Assembly (NCBI RefSeq): GCF_001669775.1
Contig: NZ_LXWK01000011.1
Span: forward strand, 124,001 to 188,000
Length of the DNA stretch: 64,000 nt
Source of the DNA: Rheinheimera sp. SA_1
GTDB taxonomy: Bacteria; Pseudomonadota; Gammaproteobacteria; Enterobacterales; Alteromonadaceae
Reading direction: 5' to 3'
A program made the translations under genes and the position numbers. The notes below the pieces were generated by a model. That model ran no database searches and was not told the DNA's origin. It was given only the letters and a program-made list of their open reading frames with translations. Of this stretch, positions 1 to 10,392 are shown piece after piece; the stretch's first letter is position 1; every line of letters starts with the position of its first letter.

Positions 1-663
1 TGGTTGGGCAAACAGCGCCGCGCAATTCTCTGCATTGACGCTGCCACCGTAAATAATTCTTACCTTCGAAGCTGCCGCATCATCGTACTTTTTCAGATAA
101 GTTCTGATAAAAGCATGCACTTCTTGCGCTTGCGCCGGACTTGCTGTTTCGCCAGTCCCGATCGCCCAGATTGGCTCATAGGCAATGACCGAATGCTGCA
201 GCAATTCAGGGTGCGCAGCATACACTGCATCCAAATGCTGTGCAAGAACCTGCATGGTTTTTTCTTGCTGTCTTTCGGTTAAAGTTTCGCCAAAACAAAC
301 AATTGGCGTCATTTTAGCCGCAATTGCCCGCTTGGTTTTTGCCAATACCAACGCATCAGTATCACCAAATAATGCCCGGCGCTCTGAGTGCCCGATAATG
401 ACATAACTGGCACCTGCGGTTGCGAGCATATCAGCACTTATTTCACCTGTGAAGGCTCCGCTGACTTCACTGCTGACATTTTGAGCACCCAGTTGATAGC
501 GGTCGGATTTTGGAAAGTCATTCAGAAAGATTACCGGAGGGCAGATCAGAATTTCAGTATTTGATGCTGGTAGCTGCGTCAGCACTTCACAGCATTGAAC
601 GGCCAGTTCACAACTACCATTCATCTTCCAGTTTGCTGCAATTAATGGTCTGCGTTGTGTCAT
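1..663 (-). CDS. tpiA: Triosephosphate isomerase (partial, C-terminus off the left edge)
   Basis: Interconverts dihydroxyacetone phosphate and glyceraldehyde 3-phosphate in glycolysis, in the cytoplasm. The reverse strand from the ATG at 663 reads open to base 1, giving 221 residues of a TIM-barrel protein. Visible hallmarks are NWKMNG with the catalytic Lys13, IIGHSERR with His92, AYEPIWAIGTG with the catalytic Glu163, and the phosphate-binding ILYGGSV near the cut end. About 30 C-terminal residues are missing because the window stops. It lies 172 bases downstream of glmM on the same strand, so it may be read through from folP-glmM or have its own promoter in that gap. Identification is secure from the motifs; the missing end cannot be judged. 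Confidence 0.97.
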   Translation of the reverse strand, partial: MTQRRPLIAANWKMNGSCELAVQCCEVLTQLPASNTEILICPPVIFLNDFPKSDRYQLGAQNVSSEVSGAFTGEISADMLATAGASYVIIGHSERRALFGDTDALVLAKTKRAIAAKMTPIVCFGETLTERQQEKTMQVLAQHLDAVYAAHPELLQHSVIAYEPIWAIGTGETASPAQAQEVHAFIRTYLKKYDDAAASKVRIIYGGSVNAENCAALFAQP

Positions 664-835
664 GCGAGCTCTCCGTAATAAGCGGGCGAGATATTAACGA
701 ACCTCGCCCCGTCAAACAAGAGACAACCGCAAAAAAACGCGGTTACTCACCTGCAAACTTCACATACAGTAAGCCAGAAAATGCCAGCGTTCTATGCTAA
801 ATGCGATGCTGAATATTGAGACTGGCGCAGCTAAA

Positions 836-2170
836 TCAGCTCGCCAACTTCACAGCAGCAGCTATTTTATCTGCAAAATCTTGTACCTGCTGTTGTTCTC
901 TTCCCTCTACCATTACACGAATTAATGGTTCAGTCCCTGATTTTCTGATCAAAACCCGGCCTTGGCCTGCCAATTCAGCTTCGACACCGGCAATAACTTC
1001 CTTCACGTGCAGATTCTCCAAAGGCGCGGTGCCTTTTTCAAATTTGACGTTGACCAGTACTTGCGGCAATTTGGTCATGCCATGACTTAAATCCGCCAAG
1101 GATAATCCAGTATCAATCATCGAAGCCAGCACTTGCAGCGAAGCGATAATGCCATCACCAGTTCCGGCATGATCCAGATTCAGCACGTGGCCGGAGTTTT
1201 CACCGCCAATCCGCCAGCCTTTTTCCAGTAGCATTTCCATCACATACCGATCACCAACTGAGCTGCGAGCAAACGGAATACCCAAATCAGCCAAGGCTAA
1301 TTCAAGACCCATATTGCTCATTAGCGTACCCACAACGCCACCGGTTAAGCGGTTACGTTCTTTTGCAGAGCGGGCCAGCATATAGATAATTTCATCACCA
1401 TCAATCTGCCGGCCAGTGTGATCGACCATCATCACGCGATCGCCGTCGCCATCATAGGCAATACCTAAATCTGCACCTAATTCGACCACCGCTTGTTGCA
1501 GCGCCGCGGTATGAGTAGCGCCGCATTTTTCGTTGATATTTAAACCGTTCGGGCTGCAAGCAATGGTTTGTACTTCGGCGCCGAGTTCTTTAAACACGTT
1601 TGGGGCGATGTGGTAAGTAGCACCGTTAGCGCAATCGAGCACAATTTTAAAATTGCTCAATGACATATGCTTCGGTAAATGGCTTTTACAAAATTCAATG
1701 TAACGGCCTGAAGCGTCTTCAATCCGCTGTGCTTTACCAAGCTTTTCAGAAGTTTCACAGACCATTGGCTGTTCTAATTCGGCTTCAATGGCGCGTTCAA
1801 TTTCGTCATCCAGTTTGCTGCCATTGGCAGAAAAGAACTTAATGCCGTTATCGTAATACGGATTGTGCGAGGCACTGATCACAATGCCTGCTTCAGCTCG
1901 GAAGGTATGAGTCAAATAAGAAACCGCAGGCGTTGGCATTGGGCCTAACAGACGAACATCGATACCAGCAGCAATCAGTCCAGCTTCCAAAGCCGTTTCC
2001 AGTAAATAACCGGAGATGCGGGTATCTTTACCAATCAATACTTTGCGGGTGCCGCGTTGGGACAAAACCCTGCCGGCCGCCCAGCCTAATTTCATTGCAA
2101 ATTCCGGGGTAATAGGAAACTCACCGACCCGTCCACGCACGCCATCGGTGCCAAAATACTTCCTGCTCAT
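836..2170 (-). CDS. glmM: Phosphoglucosamine mutase
   Basis: Converts glucosamine 6-phosphate to glucosamine 1-phosphate on the way to UDP-GlcNAc, peptidoglycan and LPS. The 444-residue length is normal for the family. The start [13 protein letters not shown] is the classic GlmM N-terminus. The phosphorylated serine is Ser101 in the SASHNP loop, the magnesium loop DGDGDR lies near residue 241, and the phosphate-binding SGTEPLIRV is near the C-terminus. Its ATG overlaps the stop of folP by four bases (ATGA), so the two are translationally coupled, as in Escherichia coli. The order ftsH-folP-glmM is conserved in gammaproteobacteria; here tpiA follows. Confidence 0.98.
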   Translation of the reverse strand: MSRKYFGTDGVRGRVGEFPITPEFAMKLGWAAGRVLSQRGTRKVLIGKDTRISGYLLETALEAGLIAAGIDVRLLGPMPTPAVSYLTHTFRAEAGIVISASHNPYYDNGIKFFSANGSKLDDEIERAIEAELEQPMVCETSEKLGKAQRIEDASGRYIEFCKSHLPKHMSLSNFKIVLDCANGATYHIAPNVFKELGAEVQTIACSPNGLNINEKCGATHTAALQQAVVELGADLGIAYDGDGDRVMMVDHTGRQIDGDEIIYMLARSAKERNRLTGGVVGTLMSNMGLELALADLGIPFARSSVGDRYVMEMLLEKGWRIGGENSGHVLNLDHAGTGDGIIASLQVLASMIDTGLSLADLSHGMTKLPQVLVNVKFEKGTAPLENLHVKEVIAGVEAELAGQGRVLIRKSGTEPLIRVMVEGREQQQVQDFADKIAAAVKLAS

Positions 2171-3006
2171 ACTTGTTCTCCAAAAAAAGTCGCTTGCGCC
2201 ACCGCGATTGCATCTGCGGTTTCTCTGACATCATGGGCGCGAATGATGCGGGCTCCATGCATAACGGCTATTGTGGCACAGGCAATACTGCCTGCCAAAC
2301 GTTCTGAGGTATTCCGATTAAGTAATTGTCCGATCATAGACTTACGCGACATTCCAGCCAGAACCGGTAAACCACTGCTGCCCAGCTCGCCAAGACGAGC
2401 CAGCAACTGGTAGTTATGCGTCATGGTTTTGCCAAAGCCAAATCCGGGGTCGAGGATCAGTTGCGAAGGCGCAATACCAGCATCAACACAAGCACGGATC
2501 CGCGCTTGTAAAAACTGACTGACTTCCGTGATGACATCGCGGTATTGCGGCGCTTGTTGCATTGAATCTGGCTGGCCCTGCATGTGCATCAGGCACACTG
2601 GCACTTGTAGTTTTGCGGCGGCAGCAAGCGCACCTTGTTCTTGCAACGCTTTAATATCATTGATGATATCAGCACCTGCAGCGATAGCTTCTGTCATCAC
2701 TGTTGCTTTGTAAGTGTCCACCGAAATTACCGTATCAAATTCCCGTCGGATCAGTTCAATCACTGGCAGCACCCGGTCTAATTCCTGCTGCAGTGGTACC
2801 TGGATTGCTCCCGGCCTGGTTGACTCACCACCAACATCAATGATGTCAGCGCCATCGGCCAGCATACTGGCAACTTGCCGCAGTGCGGCGTCAACACCCA
2901 CAAATTTGCCACCATCGGAGAATGAATCCGGGGTGATATTTAAAATGGCCATCAACTTGCAACGTTCTAAATTTAATTCACGTTGGCGCGGTAAAACGAG
3001 TTTCAT
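2167..3006 (-). CDS. folP: Dihydropteroate synthase
   Basis: Condenses p-aminobenzoate with dihydropterin pyrophosphate to make dihydropteroate in folate synthesis; it is the sulfonamide target. The 279-residue TIM-barrel protein shows the family motifs [13 protein letters not shown] near residue 25, the pterin-binding [11 protein letters not shown] near residue 60, and LDPGFGFGK further on. A start at 3006 gives a normal-length protein. It lies downstream of ftsH but is separated from it by a Rho-independent terminator at 3131-3157, so it probably begins a separate transcript with glmM through the ATGA overlap. Confidence 0.97.
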   Translation of the reverse strand: MKLVLPRQRELNLERCKLMAILNITPDSFSDGGKFVGVDAALRQVASMLADGADIIDVGGESTRPGAIQVPLQQELDRVLPVIELIRREFDTVISVDTYKATVMTEAIAAGADIINDIKALQEQGALAAAAKLQVPVCLMHMQGQPDSMQQAPQYRDVITEVSQFLQARIRACVDAGIAPSQLILDPGFGFGKTMTHNYQLLARLGELGSSGLPVLAGMSRKSMIGQLLNRNTSERLAGSIACATIAVMHGARIIRAHDVRETADAIAVAQATFFGEQV

Positions 3007-3130
3007 TGTTACCCCACATAAAAGATATTGGACATTGCGGCGACAGTAGCGATCAAAATCTGCACATGGCTTTGTTTCTGGCGACTATTGTTTTTGAGCT
3101 ACGGCGCAGGCAGTTTATTGTCCCAGAAGT

Positions 3131-3157
3131 AAAAACCCCGACGAAGCCGGGGTTTTG
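3131..3157 (-). terminator. Rho-independent terminator after ftsH
   Basis: Inverted repeat AAAACCCCG / CGGGGTTTT (3132-3140 and 3148-3156) with a 7-base loop. Read on the minus strand it gives a GC-rich stem followed by five Ts. It starts 30 bases past the ftsH stop and lies before folP, so it should end the rlmE-ftsH transcript. Confidence 0.85.
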
Positions 3158-3186
3158 TAGTTGCCTTCAGGCACTGCAGTTGAAAA

Positions 3187-5112
3187 TCAGCTGCTATGGC
3201 TTTCTGCAGGTTTGTCGTCAACAACCGGACCAGTTGATTCAGTATTGTCACCATCAGAAGCACCAGGCTTTTTATCTTTTGGTTCCCAATGCTCTGGCTG
3301 ACGTACTTCACGGCGTGCCATTAAATCTTCGATTTGTTTAGAATCAATGGTTTCATATTGCATTAACGCTTCTTTCATCGCATGCAGGATGTCCATATTC
3401 TGTTCGATCATATCTTTTGCACGGTGATAGTTGCGGTCGATGATCGACTTGATTTCGTTATCAATCAGGCTGGCAGTTTCATCAGACATTTGCTTGGATT
3501 TACCCATGCTACGGCCTAAGAACACTTCACCTTCTTCATCGGCATATAACAATGGGCCCAGTTTTTCTGAGAAGCCCCACTGAGTCACCATATTGCGGGC
3601 AATCGAAGTCGCGTATTTGATGTCTTGCGAAGCGCCGGTCGAAACCGCTTCACCGCCATAAATCAGCTCTTCTGCCAGACGGCCACCATACGCAACTGAG
3701 ATTTTGCTTTCCAGTTTGCGGCGGCTGACGCTGATGGCATCGGCTTCCGGTAAAAAGAAGGTCACACCTAATGCACGGCCACGTGGAATAATGGTCACTT
3801 TGTGCACCGGATCATGCTCAGGGACTAAACAACCTACTATGGCATGGCCTGCTTCGTGATAGGCAGTCATTTCTTTTTCAGCTTCAGACATCACCATCGA
3901 GCGGCGTTCGGCGCCCATCATGATCTTGTCTTTGGCTTTTTCAAACTCATCCATGCTGACAACACGGCGATTGTTACGAGCAGCGAATAACGCAGCTTCG
4001 TTGACTAAATTCGCTAAGTCCGCACCTGAAAAGCCTGGGGTACCACGGGCAATCACGCTAGCTTTGATATCGTCAGCTAATGGCACTTTACGCATGTGAA
4101 CTTTCAGAATTTGTTCACGGCCACGCACATCTGGCAAGCCAACAACCACCTGACGGTCAAAACGACCAGGACGCAATAAAGCAGCATCCAGTACATCAGG
4201 ACGGTTGGTTGCAGCAATAATGATGATGCCTTCGTTACCGTCAAAACCATCCATTTCAACCAGCATCTGGTTTAAGGTTTGTTCACGCTCATCATGACCA
4301 CCACCTAAACCGGCGCCACGCTGACGGCCAACGGCATCAATTTCGTCGATAAAGATAATACAAGGAGCGGCTTTTTTCGCTTGTTCAAACATGTCGCGCA
4401 CGCGGCTGGCACCCACACCAACAAACATCTCAACGAAATCTGAACCAGAGATCGTGAAAAAAGGCACCTTGGCTTCACCGGCAATAGCTTTGGCCAGTAA
4501 CGTTTTACCTGTGCCCGGCGGGCCTACCATCAACACGCCTTTTGGAATACGACCACCCAGCTTTTGAAAACGTGATGGGTCTTTTAAATAATCAACCAAT
4601 TCGGACACTTCTTCTTTGGCTTCGTCACAACCGGCAACATCCGCAAAAGTAGTTTTGATTTGGTCTTCGCCCATTAGACGTGCGCGGCTTTTACCAAAGG
4701 ACATCGCACCTTTGCCACCACCACCTTGCATCTGGCGCATAAAGAAAATCCAGACGCCGATCAATAACAACATCGGGAACCAGGAAATGAAAATCTGGCC
4801 CAGTAAGCTGCCTTCTTCAGGCTGCACGCCGGTGCCATCAACGCCGTTTTCAATCAGGTCTTTTAACAGACCATCATCGTAGCCGCCTGGGATCACAGTT
4901 TGAAAAGTTTGACCATCACGTTTCACGCCAGTGACAGCACCGGTACGATCCACTTTCACTTCGCGGACCTGACCTGACTTCACATCGGAGATAAATTGGG
5001 TATAGCTGGTTTGCCGCTCCGTACGATCGGTGGGACTAAAGCTGTTGAACATCGTCATTAATACGACGGCGATCACCAACCAAACCATTAAATTCTTTGC
5101 CATGTCACTCAA
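3187..5112 (-). CDS. ftsH: ATP-dependent zinc metalloprotease FtsH
   Basis: Membrane-bound hexameric AAA protease that degrades misassembled membrane proteins and regulators such as sigma-32 and LpxC. The N-terminal membrane segment ([16 protein letters not shown]) is followed by a periplasmic domain, a second membrane segment near residue 105, the Walker A GPPGTGKT near 195, Walker B IIFIDEID, the second region of homology, and the zinc motif HEAGH near 417. The C-terminal tail is acidic and low in complexity. The start is ambiguous. The TTG at 5112 (giving LSDMAKNL) has AGAGG eight bases upstream, the ATG at 5118 sits too close to that site, and the ATG at 5103 gives MAKNL directly. It is 45 bases downstream of rlmE, so the two are very likely one operon. 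Confidence 0.97.
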   Translation of the reverse strand: MSDMAKNLMVWLVIAVVLMTMFNSFSPTDRTERQTSYTQFISDVKSGQVREVKVDRTGAVTGVKRDGQTFQTVIPGGYDDGLLKDLIENGVDGTGVQPEEGSLLGQIFISWFPMLLLIGVWIFFMRQMQGGGGKGAMSFGKSRARLMGEDQIKTTFADVAGCDEAKEEVSELVDYLKDPSRFQKLGGRIPKGVLMVGPPGTGKTLLAKAIAGEAKVPFFTISGSDFVEMFVGVGASRVRDMFEQAKKAAPCIIFIDEIDAVGRQRGAGLGGGHDEREQTLNQMLVEMDGFDGNEGIIIIAATNRPDVLDAALLRPGRFDRQVVVGLPDVRGREQILKVHMRKVPLADDIKASVIARGTPGFSGADLANLVNEAALFAARNNRRVVSMDEFEKAKDKIMMGAERRSMVMSEAEKEMTAYHEAGHAIVGCLVPEHDPVHKVTIIPRGRALGVTFFLPEADAISVSRRKLESKISVAYGGRLAEELIYGGEAVSTGASQDIKYATSIARNMVTQWGFSEKLGPLLYADEEGEVFLGRSMGKSKQMSDETASLIDNEIKSIIDRNYHRAKDMIEQNMDILHAMKEALMQYETIDSKQIEDLMARREVRQPEHWEPKDKKPGASDGDNTESTGPVVDDKPAESHSS

Positions 5113-5157
5113 GGTCATAACCTCTTATTACCAGAAAATGCTTCTGTTGCTACTTTA

Positions 5158-5787
5158 CTAGAGTTTGAAGCCGGTCGCTACGATATAAGTCTCGCTCGAA
5201 CGTGAACGCGACGAATCGGGCTTGCGGATCCGTACAGTGCTAAATACATTACGAACGTCGAGAACGAATTGATCAAACCCATCGCCGTGAAATACTTTGA
5301 CCACAAAACTGCCATTTTTCTTCAATACTTTGCCACACATTTCCAGCGCTAATTCCACCAGATACATACTACGGCTCTGGTCGACAGTGGCATTCCCACT
5401 CATATTCGGCGCCATATCAGACAACAGCACATCGACATTGCGGCCATCAATGCGCTCAAGCAAAGCATTGAGTACGGCGTCTTCCCGAAAATCACCTTGT
5501 AAAAAGGCAACGCCGGCCAATGGATCCATCGGCAGAATGTCACAGGCAATCACACAACCTTCGGTGCCCACCATTTCTGCCGCAAGCTGCGACCAACTAC
5601 CTGGTGCAGAGCCTAAATCAACCACTGTCATACCTGGTTTGATTAGTTTGTCTTTCGCCTGAATTTCATCAAGCTTAAAAGAAGCGCGTGATCGTAACCC
5701 TAATTTTTGCGCTTTTTGTACAAAAGGGTCGGTTACATGTTCCTGCAGCCATCTGGATGAACTGGCAGAACGTTTTTTCTTGGTCAT
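5158..5787 (-). CDS. rlmE: 23S rRNA 2'-O-ribose U2552 methyltransferase
   Basis: Methylates the 2'-O of U2552 in 23S rRNA during late assembly of the 50S subunit; also known as FtsJ/RrmJ. I use the ATG at 5787, which gives 209 residues starting [17 protein letters not shown], the typical length and N-terminus. An upstream in-frame start at 5868 would add 27 residues overlapping the divergent yhbY promoter region and is unlikely. The SAM-binding motif is [17 protein letters not shown], followed by the catalytic K-D-K region with [10 protein letters not shown] and VVKVFHG. It precedes ftsH by 45 bases; the rlmE-ftsH heat-shock pair is widely conserved. Confidence 0.97.
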   Translation of the reverse strand: MTKKKRSASSSRWLQEHVTDPFVQKAQKLGLRSRASFKLDEIQAKDKLIKPGMTVVDLGSAPGSWSQLAAEMVGTEGCVIACDILPMDPLAGVAFLQGDFREDAVLNALLERIDGRNVDVLLSDMAPNMSGNATVDQSRSMYLVELALEMCGKVLKKNGSFVVKVFHGDGFDQFVLDVRNVFSTVRIRKPDSSRSRSSETYIVATGFKL

Positions 5788-5870
5788 GGAACTACTCTTA
5801 AATGGTCTTCCATGCAAGATGGCGGTACAATATGGTAATTTCAAGCTTTCCCAATGGAAAAAGTCCACAA

Positions 5871-6167
5871 ATGAGTTTATCTAACAAACAAAAACAGTTT
5901 TTAAAAGCAAAAGCACACGAATTAAAGCCAATCATCCTGTTAGGTGGTAATGGTCTGACGGAAGGTGTGATGGCAGAAATTGATCTGGCGCTGGAGCATC
6001 ATGAACTGATTAAAGTCAAAGTCCCGAGCATTGATCGGGAAGAAAAAGTTGCGGTGATGGACGCCATTGTCCGTGAAGCCAAAGCCGACAAAGTGCAGAC
6101 CATAGGACACATTCTGGTGTTATATCGCGCTGCCAAAGAGAAAAAACTGATCCTGCCACGCGGTTAA
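5871..6167 (+). CDS. yhbY: Ribosome assembly RNA-binding protein YhbY
   Basis: Small CRM-domain protein that binds pre-50S particles and helps ribosome assembly. The ATG at 5871 gives 98 residues, the family norm; a longer in-frame extension to 5802 has no family support. The N-terminus [20 protein letters not shown] and the signature GGNGLTEGV, the GxxG loop of the CRM fold, are clear. It is divergent from rlmE across about 80 bases, the usual arrangement in gammaproteobacteria. Its stop codon overlaps the stop of the convergent gene at 6164. Confidence 0.95.
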   Translation: MSLSNKQKQFLKAKAHELKPIILLGGNGLTEGVMAEIDLALEHHELIKVKVPSIDREEKVAVMDAIVREAKADKVQTIGHILVLYRAAKEKKLILPRG

Positions 6168-6619
6168 ATCTGTGACATGGCGACTGTTTCCACTTCAGGC
6201 AACAGTGCTGCATCGGTCATATCTGCAGTTAAAAAACCCGCCGCCTGCAATGACAGGCGCGCTGTGGTTTCATCCACAGCAAAATTTCGTACTAACGCGT
6301 CTGGTCTTTCGACCTCGGTTGCCTTCAGATACTGCCATACCAGCAGCGGGTCGGCTGGCTGAATAATTTCAACGTGTAACAACTGCTGCGCGAAACACCA
6401 ACGGCTATGCTGCCGGAGTAACTCAAAAACTTCCATCGGACTGGGTTGCCAACCACGCAAATCTAATACCAGCGCCCAAGGTTGCTGAACGAGACCACTA
6501 ACTAGCGTGGTAAATTCTGCGATATATTCCCGGGTGTTATGAAGTGTTGCTACCCCTTGTGCAGTCACCCAAAGGCTACGATCTTGCAGTTTTAATAAAT
6601 AAGGTTTTTGATAACGCAC
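6164..6619 (-). CDS. Small uncharacterised protein, STAS/SpoIIAA-like in appearance
   Basis: 151 residues, no signal peptide or membrane segment. The pattern is MRYQKPYLLKLQDRSLWVTA, then a strand-helix-strand reading WALVLDLRGW around residue 50, then a helix with MEVFELLRQHSRW. This alternation resembles the anti-sigma-antagonist (STAS/SpoIIAA-like) fold, but I see no decisive motif, so that is only a structural hint. It faces yhbY tail to tail with overlapping stop codons. The codon pattern and clean start support a real gene. Function unknown. Confidence 0.7.
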   Translation of the reverse strand: MRYQKPYLLKLQDRSLWVTAQGVATLHNTREYIAEFTTLVSGLVQQPWALVLDLRGWQPSPMEVFELLRQHSRWCFAQQLLHVEIIQPADPLLVWQYLKATEVERPDALVRNFAVDETTARLSLQAAGFLTADMTDAALLPEVETVAMSQI

Positions 6620-6732
6620 AATACGGCCTCAGCTGATTGCCTTCCATTTGCTGTACATTATCAAATCTGCAGGTAGATTTCACCGTCATAGGCATTATAT
6701 CGCAACCGTTCAACATGACACGTTGACCCGCA

Positions 6733-6770
6733 TGCTGGTCCGCCTAACCAGCACTCCGCCGTGGCGGAGT
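6733..6770. repeat. Two adjacent perfect hairpins after a TonB receptor gene
   Basis: TGCTGGT/ACCAGCA (6733-6739 and 6747-6753) runs directly into ACTCCGCC-GT-GGCGGAGT (6753-6770). They lie between two minus-strand genes, 24 bases past the receptor stop. Neither has a good T-run, so they look more like a REP-type or 3' protective structure than a classic terminator. Confidence 0.55.
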
Positions 6771-6793
6771 CTGGTATCAGCTTCAGCTGTGAA

Positions 6794-8917
6794 TTAAAAC
6801 CGCACTGTGATGCCGAGTCCCGGAAATGGAAAGTCCGGAAACTCGTAGTCGTCTTCATAACTGCTGTAATCCGCATTCCATTCCTGCTCCTGCACGGTTT
6901 TACTACCATACAGATTCAGCACTTCAAAATACATCGTCACCGGGTACTGGCCCCACTGGGTGCGATAATCAACCCTGGCGTCCAGCCGGTGCAGGGCATT
7001 ACGTCTGCCGCCATTTAACTCACCTTCTATCGGATCATAAAAAATAGGCGGTTTGCTTTGGTCTGGCTGACCATTTTGCTGTGGATATACCGGTTTGGCA
7101 CCAAAAATCTCAGTGAAACGCCGGCCGCTCTGATACCGCCATTTCATGCCCACCTGCCAGGCTTCATCCCACTCATAATTCAACACGACGTTGATAATCA
7201 ACGGAATATCCCATTCATAGTTGAAGTCCTGCCCTGTCAGGTCATTGTGACGTTCCGTTTTGGCGTAACCCACACTCAACCAGCCATACCAGCCATCCGC
7301 TTGGTCGCGGTTAAGCAGAAACTCGGCACCACTGGCCTTGCCACTGCCACCGTTTAAATAGGCGGGTAACTGCACATTGACCGATTGCGACAAGTCAGTA
7401 GCTTGCCTTGCTGGATTACTGACAAATAATTTATCCAGCTTTTTATGATATAAATCCAGTTGCCAGCGCCACAGCGAAGAGATGCGATGCTCCAGCCCCA
7501 GACCCAGATGATCGGCCTGTTCCAGTTCCAGCTCTGGATTGCCAAACACCGCCGATAGCATTTCGACCCGACGAAACCATTGGTGGTGCTTTCCTGCGGT
7601 CAGATCCAGCTGCCAGTCCGGATGAATTTGCCAGGTCAATGCCAAACGCGGTTCAGCAAAAGATTCATCGGTAAAATCATTCTGATCCAGAGCCACCCCG
7701 GCTTTTAGCCACCAGTTCTCGTTCAGCGGCTGGTGATAGTTCAAATGGCCACTAATAAATTGCACATCAACACTGGCATTTTCACTGCGGATAGGCGCGT
7801 AAAAACCTGGCGGACAAACATTCAGTTCCGGATTACAAGGCTGGGCTCGGCCCATGGCCACCCAATCAATTTGTTGTTGCTTCAATTCTGCCCCCCAATG
7901 GAGTTCAGCAGAACCCAGCGAACTGACCGTCGCCGATTTGATCAGCCATTCGCTGATATCATTATCGAGATTCCAGGAAATCCCTTCGGCAATTTCTTCT
8001 GAACGCTTGAGAAAGTTCAGTCCCAGCTTGCTATCGCCAAGCGAACTCTGATTATCCCACAACAGACCCAACTGCTGATAACTGCTTTCATAACCTTCAC
8101 CGCTGGCTAAGTCGGGATTTTTCGCCACGTCCCGGCTGCCTTCATCAAACCGTCGCCGTACTTTGTCTTTGGCCCCTGTGGCAATCACCCGCAGCTGATT
8201 TGTGTCATTGATATCCCACACCAGTTTGCTCTGAAAGTCGTTATTTTTCGGCGGAGTGGAAAAATCAAACTCTTCATCTTCAATAAAATTATCGATATAC
8301 AGGTGAATAAAACTTTGTCGCAGCGAAAAATAAAACGCAGTGTCTGGACTGAGCTGACCTTCGTACAACATCGACGATCGAATGGCGCCGACGTCAAGAA
8401 ACCAACCAGATTGGTCAAACGACGGATCCCGCAATTCGGTGACAATCACCCCACCGGTGGCATCTTTGTATTGTGGATCCCAACTGCTGCTGTACAAGCT
8501 AAAACTTTGAATGAGCAACGGATTGATAGTGCTCAAACCATCATTGTGAAATACATAACCGACCGGCAAAAAATCAGTCTGATATTCGTTGTCAACCGGC
8601 GAACTGCCGCGGATTGCCGGACGTGCCACTGGCCCACCGGTAGCGGGTGTTGCCAGCGTCACCCCGGGCAAGGCTTCCAGAGCCCGGAGCGGGTCATTAC
8701 CGGCCCCTGCCACATTGAGAATTTTCTCACTCCCCAGTTTCAAACCAAAAGGCCGGCGCCCCAGCACCTGCACCACCTCGATGTCGTCTTTGGCAGCTGC
8801 TTCAGCATCATCAAGCGATGCGCTGGTTGGCTCAACTTGCTCAGCACAAACGGGAAGCTGGAACATCAGACCCGCCAGCAAGGCACAAACAGGAACCGGT
8901 TTGTGATGAAATTTCAT
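6794..8917 (-). CDS. TonB-dependent outer-membrane receptor
   Basis: Probable high-affinity outer-membrane transporter or sensor, 707 residues. A signal peptide is visible (MKFHHKPVPVCALLAGLMF ending near VCA). A plug domain follows with NDPLRALEALPGV and AIRGSSPVDN near residues 75-110, then a long beta-barrel, and the protein ends in an aromatic residue (GLGITVRF), as outer-membrane barrels do. No N-terminal carboxypeptidase-like domain is present, unlike the related receptor at 37.8-40.2 kb, which has the same DPL..L..LPG and RG..P.DN plug pattern. The substrate cannot be read from sequence. It is divergent from a membrane-bound LytTR regulator at 9160, which suggests that regulator controls it. 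Two hairpins follow its stop. Confidence 0.9.
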   Translation of the reverse strand: MKFHHKPVPVCALLAGLMFQLPVCAEQVEPTSASLDDAEAAAKDDIEVVQVLGRRPFGLKLGSEKILNVAGAGNDPLRALEALPGVTLATPATGGPVARPAIRGSSPVDNEYQTDFLPVGYVFHNDGLSTINPLLIQSFSLYSSSWDPQYKDATGGVIVTELRDPSFDQSGWFLDVGAIRSSMLYEGQLSPDTAFYFSLRQSFIHLYIDNFIEDEEFDFSTPPKNNDFQSKLVWDINDTNQLRVIATGAKDKVRRRFDEGSRDVAKNPDLASGEGYESSYQQLGLLWDNQSSLGDSKLGLNFLKRSEEIAEGISWNLDNDISEWLIKSATVSSLGSAELHWGAELKQQQIDWVAMGRAQPCNPELNVCPPGFYAPIRSENASVDVQFISGHLNYHQPLNENWWLKAGVALDQNDFTDESFAEPRLALTWQIHPDWQLDLTAGKHHQWFRRVEMLSAVFGNPELELEQADHLGLGLEHRISSLWRWQLDLYHKKLDKLFVSNPARQATDLSQSVNVQLPAYLNGGSGKASGAEFLLNRDQADGWYGWLSVGYAKTERHNDLTGQDFNYEWDIPLIINVVLNYEWDEAWQVGMKWRYQSGRRFTEIFGAKPVYPQQNGQPDQSKPPIFYDPIEGELNGGRRNALHRLDARVDYRTQWGQYPVTMYFEVLNLYGSKTVQEQEWNADYSSYEDDYEFPDFPFPGLGITVRF

Positions 8918-9159
8918 AAAACCTCCATGGATTACTGATCGTCAAATCAGATAAACTAAAAACTACATGTCAAACACATTTAACTAACCAGAACGTAACC
9001 TCAATCGAGCAGAAGTCGACTTTGGTATCGCGTCTTAGGATACTGAGGACGAAAAGTCAGTTCGGTGACAGTTACACCAGTGGGCAGGTTTTTGCACCAA
9101 CGGGCAGACAACAAACCCGCTGGTGCATCAACCGAACAACAAAGGGAAGCCTGATTAAC

Positions 9160-10089
9160 ATGTTGGTTGCTGATTTTGCTAAAAATGAGATGGACCCAAA
9201 AATCTATTTCTATTCAATTGGTTTTATTTTGGCGTTGTTATTTGCCTTACTCGACAGTAATCCACAGGCACTTGCCTTGCCACAGTTACTAGGGATCTGG
9301 TTATTCCAGGGACTGGCGCCAGTGTCGTTATTAATGTTTTGTCAGCAATGGCTGCAAAAAATAGCGTTACTCCAGCAAGGTTCGCCTTGGGTGAAACTAT
9401 TGTGCTGTGGCATTTTTGCCAGTGTGTTATTTGCCGGTCCGGCGTTGCTGGTGGATGTCTGGATGGGTTTGAACCCACATTATTATCGATGGGAAAGCTG
9501 GCTAGAGGCTTGGTTAACTGAAATCGTCGCTATTGCACCTATGGTGACCATCGGCTGGCTTGCGGCCAATGCCCCCTGGTTACTAGGCTGGCGGATGATC
9601 CGGGCAGTACCAGCGTCCGTGATGACGGGCAATGCCCCCGTCACAACCACCCCATTCTCATCTACCGCATTCACCCCGCCCCCTTTTATTACCACATTGG
9701 GCGATCATGCCACAGAGCCCCCACAAAATTTTGGTCGACAAATAGCGCTGCCGGATGACGATGCTTTTGCCGGTTTTCAGCGTCAGTTACCAGTGGACCG
9801 TCGTGGACACATCCTTTACCTGAAAGCAGAACTACATTATTTATTAGTGGTCACCACTCAGGGACGTGCTTTGATCCTCAGTAGCCTGAAAGATGCGGTG
9901 GCTTCGCTCCCTGCCAACAGCGGTTTTCAGCCGCACCGCTCGTATTGGGTCAATCTGGCTGTGGTGAAAAAACTGACCCGCCAGGGTCGGCAGGGCCAAT
10001 TAATTTTGTATGATGGCAGTAAAATCCCCGTCAGCCGCCAGCAACTGGCGAACGTGACAGAGCTGTTACAGCAGCGTGCGAACGAATGA
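9160..10089 (+). CDS. Membrane-anchored LytTR-family transcriptional regulator
   Basis: About 309 residues from the ATG at 9160, which has GGGAAG eleven bases upstream; an open frame continues back to 9022 but without a good start. The N-terminal half has about four hydrophobic segments (for example IYFYSIGFILALLFALL and LLGIWLFQGLAPVSLLMF). A Pro/Thr-rich linker follows, and the last 100 residues are a LytTR DNA-binding domain: HILYLKAELHYLLVVT, FQPHRSYWVNLAVV and IPVSRQQLANV. LytTR domains bind direct repeats upstream of target genes. There is no receiver domain, so sensing would be through the membrane part. The divergent TonB receptor is the likely target. Confidence 0.88.
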   Translation: MLVADFAKNEMDPKIYFYSIGFILALLFALLDSNPQALALPQLLGIWLFQGLAPVSLLMFCQQWLQKIALLQQGSPWVKLLCCGIFASVLFAGPALLVDVWMGLNPHYYRWESWLEAWLTEIVAIAPMVTIGWLAANAPWLLGWRMIRAVPASVMTGNAPVTTTPFSSTAFTPPPFITTLGDHATEPPQNFGRQIALPDDDAFAGFQRQLPVDRRGHILYLKAELHYLLVVTTQGRALILSSLKDAVASLPANSGFQPHRSYWVNLAVVKKLTRQGRQGQLILYDGSKIPVSRQQLANVTELLQQRANE

Positions 10090-10111
10090 CCGCGTGCTCA
10101 CACCACACTGG

Positions 10112-10392
10112 CTAGTTTAAAGACAGCGGCAACACCAGCGTAAACAACTGCTGTTGACGCCAAAAATATTGTCCCTGCAACATTGTAAATATCGAACCGC
10201 CAGTCGACCAGCCAATTACTCGGCCTGCCTCGCCGCTACTGATCGCTGCATCTGGTGTGGCAAAGTGATATCACATTGGCGAAACAAATTGGGCCGAGAG
10301 CGCATCGCCTGATATCGGCTAATCAACAAAGTTGCCGATTAAGCCTGCCAAAGAAGTTCCGAGTACCAGATCTTATCTATTTCCTGCGCCAT
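10112..10392 (-). pseudogene. Decayed remains of a small gene
   Basis: On the minus strand a strong ribosome site AAGGAGGGG precedes ATG at 10392, which opens MAQEIDKIWYSELLWQA and then meets a stop. A second open piece of about 50 codons follows in the same general region and ends at the TAG at 10112-10114; it contains GEAGRVIGWSTGGSIF and QQLFTLVLPLSLN, which read like real protein. The pieces are not in one frame. I interpret this as a broken gene. The parent family was not recognised. Confidence 0.4.
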
